The notes under the pieces: generated by a model
Told to the model about the DNA's origin: nothing
The model's input: only the letters and a program-made list of their open reading frames with translations
Database searches by the model: none
In this document: piece after piece, positions 45,585 to 54,909 of the stretch
Layout of the letters: every line of letters begins with the position of its first letter
Position numbering within the stretch: the stretch's first letter is position 1
Assembly (NCBI GenBank): GCA_965263225.1
Contig: CBDHHG010000028.1
Coordinates: 336,604-400,603, forward strand
Reading direction: 5' to 3'
DNA from: DT-111 sp965263225
Lineage (GTDB): Bacteria > Bacteroidota > Bacteroidia > Chitinophagales > Saprospiraceae
DNA length: 64,000 nucleotides
Translations under genes and position numbers: made by a program

Positions 45585-46019
45585 TTAGAGGGTTAATTGG
45601 AAGCTAATAGAAAGCACCATTTTGGTGGCTACCTTTCGATCCTCTTTTACACCCGCCTTCCAGCGAGGCATGTCGTTGATAATACGTAAGACTTCCTCAT
45701 CACAGCCATGTCCCAGCCCTTCCAGAATAAGCGGCTCTTGAATATTACCATTTGTCCCTACCACAAACTCTACGCGCACATCTCCTTCGATGGCGTTTTC
45801 ACGAGCGGCTAGTGGATAATGGAGGTTCTGCAAGAAGTAGTTGGACAGTTCTGTTGATCCCCCTGGGAAAGTAGGTAACTCGTCCAGTTCAGAAATTGGC
45901 GCAAATGCTGACATATCATCAGTTTGAATACCTGAGGCGGTTTGACTCAGAAGAACGTTACCGATGAATAGGCATAGGAATAGGACGATGAGGGATAATG
46001 CGATTGATCTAGTTTCCAT
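45585..46019 (-). CDS. TonB C-terminal-domain protein
   Basis: A 144-residue protein with a signal peptide (ALSLIVLFLCLFIGNVLLSQ) and a TonB C-terminal domain (residues 55-140: FPGGSTELSNYFLQNLHYPL, DVRVEFVVGTNGNIQEPLIL, RWKAGVKEDRKVATKMVLSI). No TonB transmembrane/linker portion is present, so it is a secreted TonB_C protein, a common Bacteroidota type, not a classical TonB. Four TGTA(A/G)CAA boxes and a long inverted repeat lie upstream. Confidence 0.8.
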   Translation of the reverse strand: METRSIALSLIVLFLCLFIGNVLLSQTASGIQTDDMSAFAPISELDELPTFPGGSTELSNYFLQNLHYPLAARENAIEGDVRVEFVVGTNGNIQEPLILEGLGHGCDEEVLRIINDMPRWKAGVKEDRKVATKMVLSISFQLTL

Positions 46020-46060
46020 GGTTTTTTGAATTTTTGGTTTTTGTTAAACTTCTCAAGATG

Positions 46061-46148
46061 CTAGCTAGTCTGTACCATTGGTTAATTGGGGTTTTGGTTA
46101 TTGGGGTATTTTAGGATTAATCAACCTCTCTACTGTACAGACTGCTAG
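46061..46148. repeat. Long inverted repeat in the leader of the TonB_C gene
   Basis: CTAGCTAGTCTGTAC (46061-46075) pairs with GTACAGACTGCTAG (46135-46148), with one bulged T. Arms are 14 bp with a 59-bp loop. It starts about 40 bp upstream of the ATG and could form a leader hairpin or be a paired binding site. Confidence 0.5.
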
Positions 46149-46239
46149 ATGTTTAATAAATGAGGTTTTAAGTTTGTGATTATTTCCGGAACAAAGGTAG
46201 TGGGGAAGCTAAGGGGACGCTATCAGAAATTGCCCAAGT

Positions 46240-46342
46240 TGTAGCAATTTTGTAACAAAGTGAGGGAGCCAGTGTGGGCCTGAAATGGTAAAGCGTACAA
46301 AGGCTAGCAGGTATGTAACAAGCTTTGATACATATGTAACAA
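46240..46342. promoter_or_regulatory. Four TGTA(A/G)CAA boxes at helical spacing
   Basis: TGTAGCAA (46240-46247) and TGTAACAA (46251-46258) are 11 bp apart; TGTAACAA (46314-46321) and (46335-46342) are 21 bp apart. The last pair extends to TATGTAACAA. They lie in the 332-bp gap 46020-46351 between the hybrid sensor/AraC gene and the TonB_C gene. Tandem sites at one or two helix turns suit a dimeric or AraC-type regulator, and the HTH-bearing hybrid sensor encoded next to them is the obvious candidate. Confidence 0.5.
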
Positions 46343-46351
46343 TTCTAGTTC

Positions 46352-49075
46352 TTAGGCTTGATTTCTAGCGTAATCCGTAGGAGATAAACCAAATTCTTCT
46401 TTAAAACATTTTGCAAAATAGGATAAGTGATTGAAGCCCGAACGATAGGCTACTTCCGTAACTTGTAAGCCACCCTGTTGCAAAAGTTGGGCGGCGCGCT
46501 TGAGCTTAATGGATCGAATAAACTCACTGGCAGATTGGTTGGTGAGTGCCTTTAATTTACGATGTAACTGCATACGACTCATTCCAATTTCTTTCTGCAA
46601 TTGATCCACCGAGAATGCCTCCGTTTCCATATTGTCTTCTATGATCTCTACGAGATTTTCCAATAGGCTAGCATCTCGATTTGTCAGCGTTACGGCTTTA
46701 GGCTCTAGGACAACCGCCTTGCCAAATTTTTCTTGGAGAAGACGCCGTTGTTCGAGCAGGCCCCTTACACGAGCCAGCAGCTCTTCCAGTTCAAAAGGTT
46801 TCAACAGGTATTGCTCTGCGCCCGTGGCAAATCCCTTAATTTTGGTCTCCGCATCGTCTCGGGCGGTAAGTAGAAGAATTGGGATATGGCTAGTGGTGTC
46901 CTCCGACCGTAGCGCTTTAGTCAATCCAATTCCATCGAGTTTTGGCATCATAATATCACTGATGATCAGATCAGGAATTACAGCTTTGGCCTGCTCCAAA
47001 CCTGCTGCTCCATTTTCCGCTACAGTGATTTGAAATTGCGCTGACAATTGAGCCCGCAAATAGGATCTTAGATCTGCATTATCCTCCACCAAAAGCAGGT
47101 GAGCTCGTTCCGTCGAGTTAGTAGCATCAGTGACAGCTTGCGAAGTTTGAGTCTCATCACTTATTTGCGGTAGTAGTACTGAGGGGGGACTGGCCCAAAT
47201 ATCTGCTGCTGAAACTGCTGAAGATTCCAGAAGTTCAATAGGAATTGAAATGGTAAACACACTGCCCTGCCCTTCCTGACTATCCACCTCAATCTCTCCA
47301 TCGAATAACTCTACTAATTCCTTGGTCAATGCCAAACCAATACCTGTTCCCTCATAGGCTCGGGTATGGGAACTATCGACCTGATAGAAGCGATCGAAGA
47401 TTTTTTCGCGCATGTCTTTGGCTATGCCAATACCCGTGTCTGATACAGACAAGCGTAGGGTGTTCTTTTGTGCTATCAATACATAAACAGCAATCTTCCC
47501 ACCCGCTGGAGTGAATTTGAAGGCATTGGATAACAAGTTGTATACGATCTTTTCTAGCTTGTCGGGATCCAATTTGGCGACGTAATCCCGTTCGGGGATA
47601 TTGATTTGGTAGTCGATTTGTTTGGATTGAGCTAAGGGGACAAAGGATTGAGCCAAATGCTGTAAAAAGCTGGATATTTCTATGGTCTTTTGCTGTAATT
47701 GTAACCTTCCAACTTCTACTTTCGAAAGATCCAGCAGTTGATTCACCAGGCGTAATAGTCGATTAGCATTCCGCCGCATCATGTTGATTTCCTTGTCAGG
47801 AATATTGGACTGATGTTGCTGTAGCGGTGCTAGAATTAGATTGAGGGGGGTTCGGAATTCATGAGAAATATTGGCGAAGAAGCGAGACTTCATTTCATTC
47901 ATTTGCCTAATCTGGGCCGTCTCCCTTTCCAATTGCAATTGTTGATGTTCCAACTTCAACTGCCTATTGCTTTGTTTGAGTTTATAGCGATTGAACAGTA
48001 GGTAGGTGACGATAGCTACTAAGGCAAAAACCAACATCAAGACGGCTATGAATTGACGTTGTCTGGATAAGGAATCCTCTTGGGCATCTAATTGCCTTTC
48101 TTTTTGTTCGGTTCCATATTTGGTCTCAGCCTCAGCGATTTGCGCGGCGAGCCGGGCCGCTTGTAGGCTGTCCATGAGGTCTCTGTACTCGGTGTTGAAA
48201 GCGATGGCTTTTTCTACATCACCTTTAGCAGCATAGATCATGGGTAGGTATCCTAAAACCCGGGACTTGATCCGTCCGGAATTGATCTCTTCTGCAATTT
48301 CCAGGGCTTTGTCAGCACTGACCAAGGCTTTTTCGAAGTCCTTCATTTCCAGGTAAATTCCAGTGAAGTCCACGTAGGATATCCCAACGTTAGTTCTATC
48401 CCCTAACGCAAGATCTAAGTCCAACGACCGCTTCTGGTATTCCAAGGCTTTTTCGTACAACTTTTTTTCGCGGTAGATGAGGCCAATATTATGTAGGGAG
48501 TTTCCAACCCCTTGGTCATCTCCCAGTCTTTGATCAACCTCCAGTGACCGTTGATGATATGCTAAAGCTTGGTCTAATTGATCCAAATCATAATATACAT
48601 TGCCCATATTTCCCCAGATGCTGGCCATTAGGGTATCATATCCGTTAGCTTCTGCAATATCGGCCGCTTCTTGATAATAGCTTAAACTTCGCTCCAATTG
48701 CCGCTGGTATCGATTGACAATCCCCATATGTATATTGGAAATACAGTGTTCTTTATGCATGCCTAACTTTTCGAAGATCTCCAGGGCAGTGACTCCGGAC
48801 TGTACGGCAGAAAGATAATTGGCTCTTTCGGCGTAAATACCTACTAAAACTTGTTCCGTCAAGCCAAGCTCTTTTTCTAGCCCTAGTTGCTGAGCGGTCG
48901 TCTTTACTTCAAGGGCTGTTTTCAGCGCTTGATCGGGATCCGATCTGCGCAGGGATCGAGCTAAATCTAACTTTACGGAGAGACTATCTACTGCGGAAAG
49001 GCTTTGACTATTCAAAGGAGAGTTTACCAACGTGCTTACAGTCAGACAGAGCAGTACAAGGCGGATGAATTTCAT
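46352..49075 (-). CDS. Hybrid two-component sensor/AraC regulator (TPR type)
   Basis: A 907-residue one-protein signalling system. Order: signal peptide, about five TPR units (residues 75-300), one membrane helix (about 333-353, FIAVLMLVFALVAIVTYLLF), HisKA with FFANISHEFRTPLNLILAPL (His about 400), HATPase with SVSDTGIGIAKD and GTGIGLALTKELV, receiver (about 655-770; LLLVEDNADLRSYL, Asp in IISDIMMPKLDG, Lys in YLLKPFELEE), and AraC HTH (about 806-907). All phosphorelay residues are present. The sensor part senses through periplasmic TPRs rather than the beta-propeller of the starch-type hybrid sensors. Target genes are not known, but boxes at 46240-46342 are adjacent. Confidence 0.92.
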   Translation of the reverse strand: MKFIRLVLLCLTVSTLVNSPLNSQSLSAVDSLSVKLDLARSLRRSDPDQALKTALEVKTTAQQLGLEKELGLTEQVLVGIYAERANYLSAVQSGVTALEIFEKLGMHKEHCISNIHMGIVNRYQRQLERSLSYYQEAADIAEANGYDTLMASIWGNMGNVYYDLDQLDQALAYHQRSLEVDQRLGDDQGVGNSLHNIGLIYREKKLYEKALEYQKRSLDLDLALGDRTNVGISYVDFTGIYLEMKDFEKALVSADKALEIAEEINSGRIKSRVLGYLPMIYAAKGDVEKAIAFNTEYRDLMDSLQAARLAAQIAEAETKYGTEQKERQLDAQEDSLSRQRQFIAVLMLVFALVAIVTYLLFNRYKLKQSNRQLKLEHQQLQLERETAQIRQMNEMKSRFFANISHEFRTPLNLILAPLQQHQSNIPDKEINMMRRNANRLLRLVNQLLDLSKVEVGRLQLQQKTIEISSFLQHLAQSFVPLAQSKQIDYQINIPERDYVAKLDPDKLEKIVYNLLSNAFKFTPAGGKIAVYVLIAQKNTLRLSVSDTGIGIAKDMREKIFDRFYQVDSSHTRAYEGTGIGLALTKELVELFDGEIEVDSQEGQGSVFTISIPIELLESSAVSAADIWASPPSVLLPQISDETQTSQAVTDATNSTERAHLLLVEDNADLRSYLRAQLSAQFQITVAENGAAGLEQAKAVIPDLIISDIMMPKLDGIGLTKALRSEDTTSHIPILLLTARDDAETKIKGFATGAEQYLLKPFELEELLARVRGLLEQRRLLQEKFGKAVVLEPKAVTLTNRDASLLENLVEIIEDNMETEAFSVDQLQKEIGMSRMQLHRKLKALTNQSASEFIRSIKLKRAAQLLQQGGLQVTEVAYRSGFNHLSYFAKCFKEEFGLSPTDYARNQA

Positions 49076-49292
49076 GCGATTCGTTTAGCTGCGATTCAGT
49101 AGTGTTTTGTAATCTTTTCTGTTGAAATGGTTGTTCCAACGAAAGTAGCCCTGTTTGAGTTAGTGAACTTAGTGTGGTATTATAAAGGTGAGAAAAATCG
49201 GATTAAAAGACAACCCTAAGATTGGAAAAGCAGTATTGGCGTTGAGGTTCAATTCATGGGAAGAATCAAAGAAGAGCAGCTCTAGACAAGTA

Positions 49293-50633
49293 TTAAGATA
49301 GTGGATCAACCGTTTTGCGCAATGTAAAATGCACGGTAGTACCGAGGCCAATATTAGAATCGAGCCAAATCTTGCCACCGTGATTTTCTACTACTCGCTT
49401 ACACAGGGCTAAGCCCAGGCCACTACCTTTATATTCTTTAATGGTATGGAGTCTACCAAAAAGTTTGAAGGCTTTCTCAAAGAAGATTTCTTCCATACCA
49501 ATACCATTGTCTTGGAAAGAGAATTGATAGTGATCCTTTTTTTCAACACAGCTTATTCTAATGTTCGGGTTTCGCTCTTTATGGTGAAACTTGATAGCAT
49601 TGGCAATAAGGTTTTGAAACAATTGGATCAGACTGGAGTCATCACCTGGTACACTCGGCAAGGGAGCGCATTGGATCGTGGCCTTTTTTTCCTGGATTAA
49701 TTGGGAGAGATTAGATCGCACCGTGAGCATGGTAGCATTTAAATCGAGCAAGCCTTGCTCCATAGGCTTTTGACCTACTCGGGCATAAACGAGAAGGCCA
49801 TCTAGTAGCCTTTTTAAACGATGAACTCCGGCGATAGCGAAGTCCATATATTCCAGACTATCTGAGGATAAGTTTTTTTCTTTTCGTTGGATGAGTTGTA
49901 GGAAACTTGAAATGGTACGTAAAGGCTCCGCTAAATCATGAGAAGCTGCGTAAGCAAAGCCTTCTAGGTCCTGATTTGATTTTCTCAACTCTACAATGTG
50001 TTCCTTGAGGTCTTTTGTCTGGTCCTCTATGCGTTCCTCAAGATCTTTTTGGTAGGATTGAAGGTTTTCGACTGCTTGGGCATGCAGGATTTTAGTAACG
50101 GCCATCGCCGCAATAGTTTGAAGCAGTTCGAGATGTTGTTGGGTGAAAAAGTCCTTTTCAGGGTGTTCAGAGTCGATCACACCAATTAGACGATTCCCAT
50201 CTAAGATAGGGACTGCGATTTCAGAAAAGCGAAAATCATCATCCACGATATACCTGGCATCCTGGCTGGTATCGGAAATAATTTCTGCTATCCCCGTTTT
50301 AGCAACGGTCCCCACAATCCCTTTTCCCAACGGAATGGTGATTGGGTTGGAAATATCCATTTCATGGGGGTTCTTGGGGCCATGAGCGGCCGCTTGTACC
50401 AAGATTTGCCTTTTCTCATCCAGTAAGTATACGACGCAATCGAAAAATCCAAGCCGGGCAATAGCGTGTTTTACAATCGCCCAGACTACATTTTGGAGGG
50501 TATGCTGTTGGAGTAGGTTGAGCGCAAAGGAATGGAGGACGCGGAGATTTCTCTCTCGTTCAGCCAAGAGTTGATAGGCGCTACGGAGACGCTCTATTTC
50601 TTCTGTCTTCGATAAGTGGTTGGGATGCTCCAT
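49293..50633 (-). CDS. GAF-domain histidine kinase
   Basis: A 446-residue soluble sensor kinase. The GAF domain (residues 45-190: IGVIDSEHPEKDFF, IPLGKGIVGTVAKTGIAEII) is followed by a coiled-coil with YQKDLEERIEDQTKDLKEHI, HisKA (GFAYAASHDLAEPLRTISSF, His about 231) and HATPase (SFQDNGIGMEEIFFEKAFKL, GSGLGLALCKRVVENHGG). There is no membrane segment and no partner regulator nearby, so it is an orphan. The GAF ligand is unknown. Confidence 0.9.
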   Translation of the reverse strand: MEHPNHLSKTEEIERLRSAYQLLAERERNLRVLHSFALNLLQQHTLQNVVWAIVKHAIARLGFFDCVVYLLDEKRQILVQAAAHGPKNPHEMDISNPITIPLGKGIVGTVAKTGIAEIISDTSQDARYIVDDDFRFSEIAVPILDGNRLIGVIDSEHPEKDFFTQQHLELLQTIAAMAVTKILHAQAVENLQSYQKDLEERIEDQTKDLKEHIVELRKSNQDLEGFAYAASHDLAEPLRTISSFLQLIQRKEKNLSSDSLEYMDFAIAGVHRLKRLLDGLLVYARVGQKPMEQGLLDLNATMLTVRSNLSQLIQEKKATIQCAPLPSVPGDDSSLIQLFQNLIANAIKFHHKERNPNIRISCVEKKDHYQFSFQDNGIGMEEIFFEKAFKLFGRLHTIKEYKGSGLGLALCKRVVENHGGKIWLDSNIGLGTTVHFTLRKTVDPLS

Positions 50634-50935
50634 TTTGCTTTCCGGGGATGAGAGCGTTAAATACCCATCATGTTTATGTACTATTTTACCTATCTACAAT
50701 TATAAAGTTACATAATTGTACTGAGAGAGACGGTGTGGATAAGCATAAGACTTTTGGGGCGTAATGGGCTTTTCTTGGTGATAGGCAGGCGTAGACCTTA
50801 AGCTTATAAGGCCAGAGCTAATAATGCTGGAGGGAGATAAAAGACTGAGGATTGAGCTTCGACAGCTTGTTTTTGGTGTTTCTACAGTGTAAAGCGGCGC
50901 TATCCATATGACTGGAAGGCGCCACCCTTGTTGTA
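50634..50935. other. 302-bp gap with a weak hairpin
   Basis: Between the GAF kinase and the receiver-like gene. GGCGC (50896-50900) pairs with GCGCC (50919-50923), 12 bp after the stop of the minus-strand receiver-like gene, a weak terminator candidate. No coding frame is convincing. Confidence 0.4.
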
Positions 50936-51283
50936 CTAAGCTCCAAAGGGGTTGTCCATAATTTGAAGCCGATCACTTATCCCATACCCTAAGGCCATTT
51001 CAATTTCACTTTTCAACAACCCACTTCCACCTCCATAGTGCTGGATTACCTTGAGTTGAGGATTGATGTGGTGGAACAGTGCTCTAATCTTCTTCTCAGA
51101 ATTCTCGGAGATGCCTCCACCAAGCAACACCAGGTCGTAGTGGTTTTGGTGGAAGAGTTCTATGACGCTTTCTTCGTTGATACTTCCCTCGCCTTCCCAG
51201 GACTCATTCTTATTGATTAACCGCAACACGGTTTCCAAGATCTCTGGATGTTTTCCGTAGACTAAAATTTGGATCTTTTTCAT
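50936..51283 (-). CDS. Receiver-like protein without the phosphorylated Asp
   Basis: A 115-residue protein that follows a CheY-like pattern: IQILVYGKHPEILETVLRLI (first strand and helix), NHYDLVLLGGGISEN (third strand), LKVIQHYGGGSGLLK. Where response regulators have the Asp after DLVLL, this has Gly 55, and the acidic pair after the first strand is YG. It therefore cannot be phosphorylated in the usual way and is a pseudo-receiver or an unrelated Rossmann-like fold. Its start overlaps the nitroreductase stop by 4 bp, so the two are translationally coupled. Confidence 0.65.
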   Translation of the reverse strand: MKKIQILVYGKHPEILETVLRLINKNESWEGEGSINEESVIELFHQNHYDLVLLGGGISENSEKKIRALFHHINPQLKVIQHYGGGSGLLKSEIEMALGYGISDRLQIMDNPFGA

Positions 51284-51870
51284 AATGCTTGGGTAAATTC
51301 ATGAATGGATAATCGCTGTCGTTTACTTCTTTCTCTGGCCTGATATTTATCGGGAAGATTCGCATCATCGCCCAGATAGCCCAGTGCCAGCACTGCCATT
51401 ATCTCTACTTGCTCATCTAGTGCTAAGATCTTTCGCAGCTTATCTCGGTCAAATCCAGCCATCATATGCGTATAGATATCCTTATGGGTGGCTTGCAATA
51501 CCAATTGGGCATTGGCCATCCCCACATCGTGCATGGCCCAAGGGTTGGCCTGCCCATTACGTTGGAAATTCTTTCGGTATAAGCTAACAACCAGGGCTGC
51601 CGCCGAATTGGCCCACACTTGATTTCCGGGAAGAAGCCCGTCCCAGATTTGGTTAAAGCCGGCAGTGCTACGCAAGCCATACACATACCGCCAAGGCTGC
51701 TCGTTGTTGGCACTTGCAGACCAACGCGCGGCTTCAAACAGTTCCTTGAGTTGCTCTTCGCTGATCGTTTCTTCCGAAAAAGCCAAGGGACTCCAGCGCT
51801 TTTGCAAGAGCGGGTGAATATCGAAATCTAGACTAGGCGCTTTTATATGCTGTTCTGCTGTAGCTATCAT
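51280..51870 (-). CDS. Nitroreductase family protein
   Basis: A 196-residue FMN-dependent oxidoreductase from ATG 51870 (an upstream TTG at 51903 is less likely). Signature parts are LLQKRWSPLAFSEETISEEQ, ASANNEQPWRYVYG (FMN binding) and MAVLALGYLGDDANLPDKYQ at the C-terminal end. Members reduce nitro groups, quinones or flavins with NAD(P)H; the substrate here is unknown. It overlaps the receiver-like gene by 4 bp. An FNR/CRP-type box lies 224 bp upstream. Confidence 0.9.
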   Translation of the reverse strand: MIATAEQHIKAPSLDFDIHPLLQKRWSPLAFSEETISEEQLKELFEAARWSASANNEQPWRYVYGLRSTAGFNQIWDGLLPGNQVWANSAAALVVSLYRKNFQRNGQANPWAMHDVGMANAQLVLQATHKDIYTHMMAGFDRDKLRKILALDEQVEIMAVLALGYLGDDANLPDKYQARERSKRQRLSIHEFTQAL

Positions 51871-52093
51871 GATGTCATCTTTAGTTTTTGATTTGCCGTA
51901 CAAAATTGCAGGCTTGCGCCTTCAGTCGCCATGCAAAAAAGGAAGGGAATGATGTAAAAATGGCGGATGCTACGGTGACGAGACTCAGAACTCCAGTGAG
52001 AATGTGGCAGATCTTTATCAATCTTCTGGACAAAAACATTAAGGGGTGAAAGTTTTAATAGGCTGGCTATTAGTGTTTTATATTTTATTTCTG

Positions 52094-52109
52094 ATTGATC
52101 ATGATCAAT
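52094..52109. promoter_or_regulatory. FNR/CRP-type palindrome ATTGATCATGATCAAT
   Basis: A perfect 16-bp palindrome that contains TTGAT-N4-ATCAA, the FNR/CRP-family consensus. It is in the 517-bp gap 51871-52387 between the nitroreductase (minus strand) and the outer-membrane receptor (plus strand). It could serve either gene. Nothing else in the gap is recognisable. Confidence 0.5.
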
Positions 52110-52387
52110 TATTACAGACATTGTTCTCTTTTCTTCAGAATTGTCCAGGAGCTTGAAAGATTAATGCAGCATGACCAAGCCGAAATGTCTGACTTTTGTG
52201 GGGAAGGGAGAAAACAAGTATCGATTCGAAATAACCACTTAACTGGGCAAACTGGACAACTACTACCTAGAAACTGCCCATGACACAAATACTCTTTCCG
52301 ACACCAAGCTTTTACCACACCTTTGCGCTGCTAACCATATAAAGAATACGTACTCATTCTACAGTTACTAACTAATACCCAATAATC

Positions 52388-54811
52388 ATGAGAAAGCTAG
52401 TTTATGCTTGCAGCCTTTTTCTTTTTTGCCTTTTCCAACAAAGCTTAATCGGACAAACTATTCAAGGGAAAGTCCTTGATGAAAATGACCAGGGAATGAT
52501 CGCTGCTAATGTGTATTTGATGACAGCAGCGGATACCACCTTCATTCGAGGAACTATGTCGAATGATGACGGCCGCTTTATATTTGAGAAGCTATCAGCA
52601 GGTAGCTACATCGTCCAAGTTACTTCTGTGGGCTACAACAATACCTACACTAGCCCGATTGAACTTTCCTCTAATGAATCTTTACAATTAGATCCTATCC
52701 GCCCCGTGTCGGGCTTAGATCTGGAGGAAGTAGTCGTAGTGGATAAAAAACCGCTGTACCAAGCAGAACCGGACGGCCTGGTAGTCAATGTTGAAAATAG
52801 CATCGTATCTGCCGGCGCGACAGCCCTGGAAATACTAGAACGATCGCCTGGGGTTGTCATCGACCGTCAAAACAATACCATTTCTCTAGTCGGGAAGCAA
52901 GGTGTGAATGTGATGATCAACGGCAAACTGAGCTATATGCCAATTTCCAGTTTAGTGCAATTTTTGGAAGGCATGAGTGCCGACAACATTAAGAGCATAA
53001 AATTGATCACGGTTCCACCCGCTAAATTTGACGCTGAAGGCAATGCTGGCTACATCGATATTCGCTTGCGCCAGCGGACAGATGAAGGCTTAAGTGGAGC
53101 ACTAACGGCTTCGTATGGCTACGGGCGTGGCCACATTTCAAACGACAACATCAGCTTCAATTTCCGAAAGAATAGACTTAATGCCTTTGGCAGTTACTCT
53201 TTTGTACTTAACGGTAGAGAACAGCTTTTTGAGACCACCCGAACGATTGGAACTGGTGTTGAACAGGATAAGTCTATGACTGCGGCTTTGCGGAATCCGA
53301 TACAGCGCAATCATAATCTACGATTAGGCGTCGATTACCAGTTGTCTGACAAAACCATCGTAGGTGGTCTGATTTCCGCTTATGATAATAAGTGGACGAT
53401 GGATGCAGTGAATCGGAATGAGTTGCAGAAAGGGGGAATTGTAAACCAGATTAACTCCGTGGCTAATGTCGAGCGTAACCAATGGACGCATTACAGTGGA
53501 AACCTAAACTTCAAGCATAATTTTACCGATAATGATCACATCAGTGTCGACGTAGATTACCTAGACTTCAGTAATGAGAATCCGACTCGCTATACGAATT
53601 CCATCTTTGATGGTGGGCAGGTATATCTTCGAGATGAACTGACAAACTCAACGAAACTAACCCCCATAAACATTTGGGTAGGGAAGGCTGACTACCATCG
53701 CACTTTATCTGATCGCATTTCATTTGATGTGGGAGCTAAAGCCGTTCGATCTAGTTTTGATAATCGGGTATCGGTGGAGATGTTCCAAAATGATGAGTGG
53801 GTTCTGGACCCTACTTTGACGAGCAATAGTCGTTTGGCTGAACAAATCTGGGCAGGCTACGCTTCTTCCGACATCAAATTAGGTGAAAAAACGAATGCTA
53901 AGGTCGGGCTTAGGTATGAATACACAGACTCAAAACTGGATACGGAAACCGATGGAAGAGTGGTAGATCGACAATTTGGCCGCTTCTTTCCCAGTGCCTT
54001 CCTAGCCCATAGCTTTACCAAAGACTTTGGGGCGAATGTGGCGTACTCTCGTCGGATCACTAGGCCTACTTTCAATGAGATGGCACCCTTCGTTTACCTA
54101 ATTGATCCCTCCACCTTTTTTGCTGGCAATGTGGCGATCCAACCATCGCTTACCGATGCATATAAAGTGGATTTACGATATAAGACGATATTCTTTAGCA
54201 TTCAATACTCCTTACAGGATAGTACCATAGCAAGATTTCAGCAACAGTATCATCCAGAGACCAATCGATTGGTGTTGTTATCCGAAAACCTGAGGAATTC
54301 TAAGATTCTTTCCTTTACGCTTGGCTTCCCACTTGAGGTGACTGATTGGTGGCAAATGCGAGTCAATGCTATGTATTTCCAACAGGAGAACAATACCTAC
54401 GATGCTGGAAAACCGATTCGACTTAAGCGAGATTATTTACAATTTAATACCTCCCAATCCTTTACATTACCGAAAGGGTTTTCCTCGGAACTCTCCATGT
54501 TTTATACCGGACCAAGACTTGCTGGGGCTTTGAAGTTTGGAGAAATGTATGGGCTTAACCTCGGCCTCCAAAAAAAACTGGGTGGCAATTGGGGAACACT
54601 TAGCTTGAATGTTAGCGACCTCCTGAATTCCATTGAGCTACAAGGGAGCGGTTATGTGGAGGCACAGCAATTGACCTACGGGGGAGTCTTTGATTTTTCT
54701 CAACGTACTTTCACATTGACTTACTCGCGCAATTTTGGTAACCAGAAGTTGAAAGCCGCCAGAAATCGTCCTGGAGGGGCAGCGGAAGAAAGTCAGCGAG
54801 TAGGTAATTAA
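52388..54811 (+). CDS. Outer-membrane beta-barrel receptor (OMP_b-brl_3, CarboxypepD_reg-like)
   Basis: An 807-residue protein. Signal peptide, then a carboxypeptidase-regulatory-like domain (residues 24-105, IQGKVLDENDQGMIAANVYL), a plug-like region with ALEILERSPGVVIDRQNNTI and INGKLSYMPIS (about 148-185), and a beta-barrel ending in FTLTYSRNFGNQ. It resembles TonB-dependent receptors, though no clear TonB box is seen. The substrate is unknown. It stands alone between an FNR-like site and a strong terminator. Confidence 0.85.
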   Translation: MRKLVYACSLFLFCLFQQSLIGQTIQGKVLDENDQGMIAANVYLMTAADTTFIRGTMSNDDGRFIFEKLSAGSYIVQVTSVGYNNTYTSPIELSSNESLQLDPIRPVSGLDLEEVVVVDKKPLYQAEPDGLVVNVENSIVSAGATALEILERSPGVVIDRQNNTISLVGKQGVNVMINGKLSYMPISSLVQFLEGMSADNIKSIKLITVPPAKFDAEGNAGYIDIRLRQRTDEGLSGALTASYGYGRGHISNDNISFNFRKNRLNAFGSYSFVLNGREQLFETTRTIGTGVEQDKSMTAALRNPIQRNHNLRLGVDYQLSDKTIVGGLISAYDNKWTMDAVNRNELQKGGIVNQINSVANVERNQWTHYSGNLNFKHNFTDNDHISVDVDYLDFSNENPTRYTNSIFDGGQVYLRDELTNSTKLTPINIWVGKADYHRTLSDRISFDVGAKAVRSSFDNRVSVEMFQNDEWVLDPTLTSNSRLAEQIWAGYASSDIKLGEKTNAKVGLRYEYTDSKLDTETDGRVVDRQFGRFFPSAFLAHSFTKDFGANVAYSRRITRPTFNEMAPFVYLIDPSTFFAGNVAIQPSLTDAYKVDLRYKTIFFSIQYSLQDSTIARFQQQYHPETNRLVLLSENLRNSKILSFTLGFPLEVTDWWQMRVNAMYFQQENNTYDAGKPIRLKRDYLQFNTSQSFTLPKGFSSELSMFYTGPRLAGALKFGEMYGLNLGLQKKLGGNWGTLSLNVSDLLNSIELQGSGYVEAQQLTYGGVFDFSQRTFTLTYSRNFGNQKLKAARNRPGGAAEESQRVGN

Positions 54812-54852
54812 GTCCAAAATAGAGATCGATAGGCTTGACCTTTGATCACCGT

Positions 54853-54896
54853 AACTCATCCCGAGCCCTAGCTATGACTAGTGTTCGGGATGAGTT
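54853..54896. terminator. Bidirectional terminator
   Basis: AACTCATCCCGA (54853-54864) and TCGGGATGAGTT (54885-54896) form a perfect 12-bp stem, followed by GTTTT on the plus strand, between the convergent receptor and TPR-CHAT genes. Confidence 0.8.
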
Positions 54897-54909
54897 GTTT
54901 TAGAGCACC

